Shown here in pieces: positions 63,967-64,000 of a stretch of 64,000 nucleotides of DNA; position 1 is the stretch's first letter, and each line of letters starts with the position of its first letter. Origin of the DNA: Bradyrhizobium sp. CCBAU 51627. GTDB taxonomy: Bacteria; Pseudomonadota; Alphaproteobacteria; Rhizobiales; Xanthobacteraceae. The DNA is taken from assembly GCF_028128765.1 (NCBI RefSeq), contig NZ_LBJG01000088.1, positions 62,001 through 126,000 on the forward strand, in the 5' to 3' direction. The translations under genes were made by a program, and so were the position numbers. The notes under the pieces were generated by a model. That model saw only the letters and a program-made list of their open reading frames with translations, was not told where the DNA came from and did no database searches.

Positions 63967-64000
63967 TGGCGCGAGAGACGGGGCTCGAACCCGCGACCTC
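63967..64000 (-). tRNA. Partial tRNA gene, 3' end (isotype not determined)
   Basis: On the minus strand, a T arm GCGGGTTCGAGCCCCGT is followed by an acceptor 3' strand CTCTCGC, a G discriminator base and an encoded CCA. The 5' part and anticodon lie outside the window, so the isotype cannot be read. The gene is cut by the window edge. Confidence 0.85.

Overview
The window looks like a stretch of chromosome from a Bradyrhizobium-type alphaproteobacterium (Nitrobacteraceae). The evidence is high GC, a Bradyrhizobium-style porin, a GcrA-family cell-cycle regulator, a glnB-glnA pair, the tig-clpP-clpX-lon-hupB order, and several copies of the REP-like intergenic palindromes common in that genus. 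I see no phage, transposase, integrase or CRISPR array. Taxon and functions are inferred by reading protein motifs; no database search was run.

Layout. Positions 1-14.7 kb hold accessory metabolism and regulators: a DapA-family lyase, an SDR, an alpha/beta-hydrolase-like protein, a MarR regulator, a porin, a possible small RNA, GcrA, a formamidase-like protein, a YdcF-like protein, a DUF169 protein, two tandem enoyl-reductase-like paralogues, and a FAD monooxygenase divergent from a second MarR gene with a clear palindromic operator between them. Positions 14.7-23.6 kb are an exopolysaccharide locus: O-antigen ligase-like protein, initiating sugar transferase, glycosyltransferase, Wzz/BY-kinase-like protein, FemAB/CelD-like acyltransferase and NodB-like protein. 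The last gene and the kinase domain of the Wzz protein have lost key catalytic residues.

Positions 23.6-37.7 kb carry housekeeping genes: heme A synthase (ctaA), an O-acetylhomoserine sulfhydrylase, a CoA-binding protein, enoyl-CoA hydratase, thioesterase, rplM-rpsI, a diguanylate cyclase, an AI-2E family permease, a gamma-glutamyl hydrolase, and an NfeD-stomatin pair. Positions 37.8-42.1 kb hold glnA and glnB with a candidate sigma-54 promoter, divergent from the NAD(P)HX repair gene and a GNAT gene. Then come a multicopper-oxidase-like protein without most of its copper ligands, tRNA-Leu, and the protein quality-control run tig, clpP, clpX, lon. After lon come a GFA-family protein, tRNA-Val, a cytochrome P450 and a methyltransferase.

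Positions 53.9-60.8 kb are a five-gene heavy-metal efflux operon read on the minus strand: a small His-rich membrane protein, then CzcC-, CzcB-, CzcA- and CzcD-like proteins. Next are a 24-codon membrane microprotein gene with its partner membrane protein behind a possible EcfG-type promoter, peptidase T, an HU gene whose 3' end is tandemly duplicated, and the 3' end of a tRNA cut by the window edge. The points I consider most worth a second look are the cluster of catalytically degenerate proteins in the exopolysaccharide locus, the candidate small RNA at about 6.65-6.73 kb, the copper-ligand-free oxidase fold, and the microprotein at 61.1 kb.
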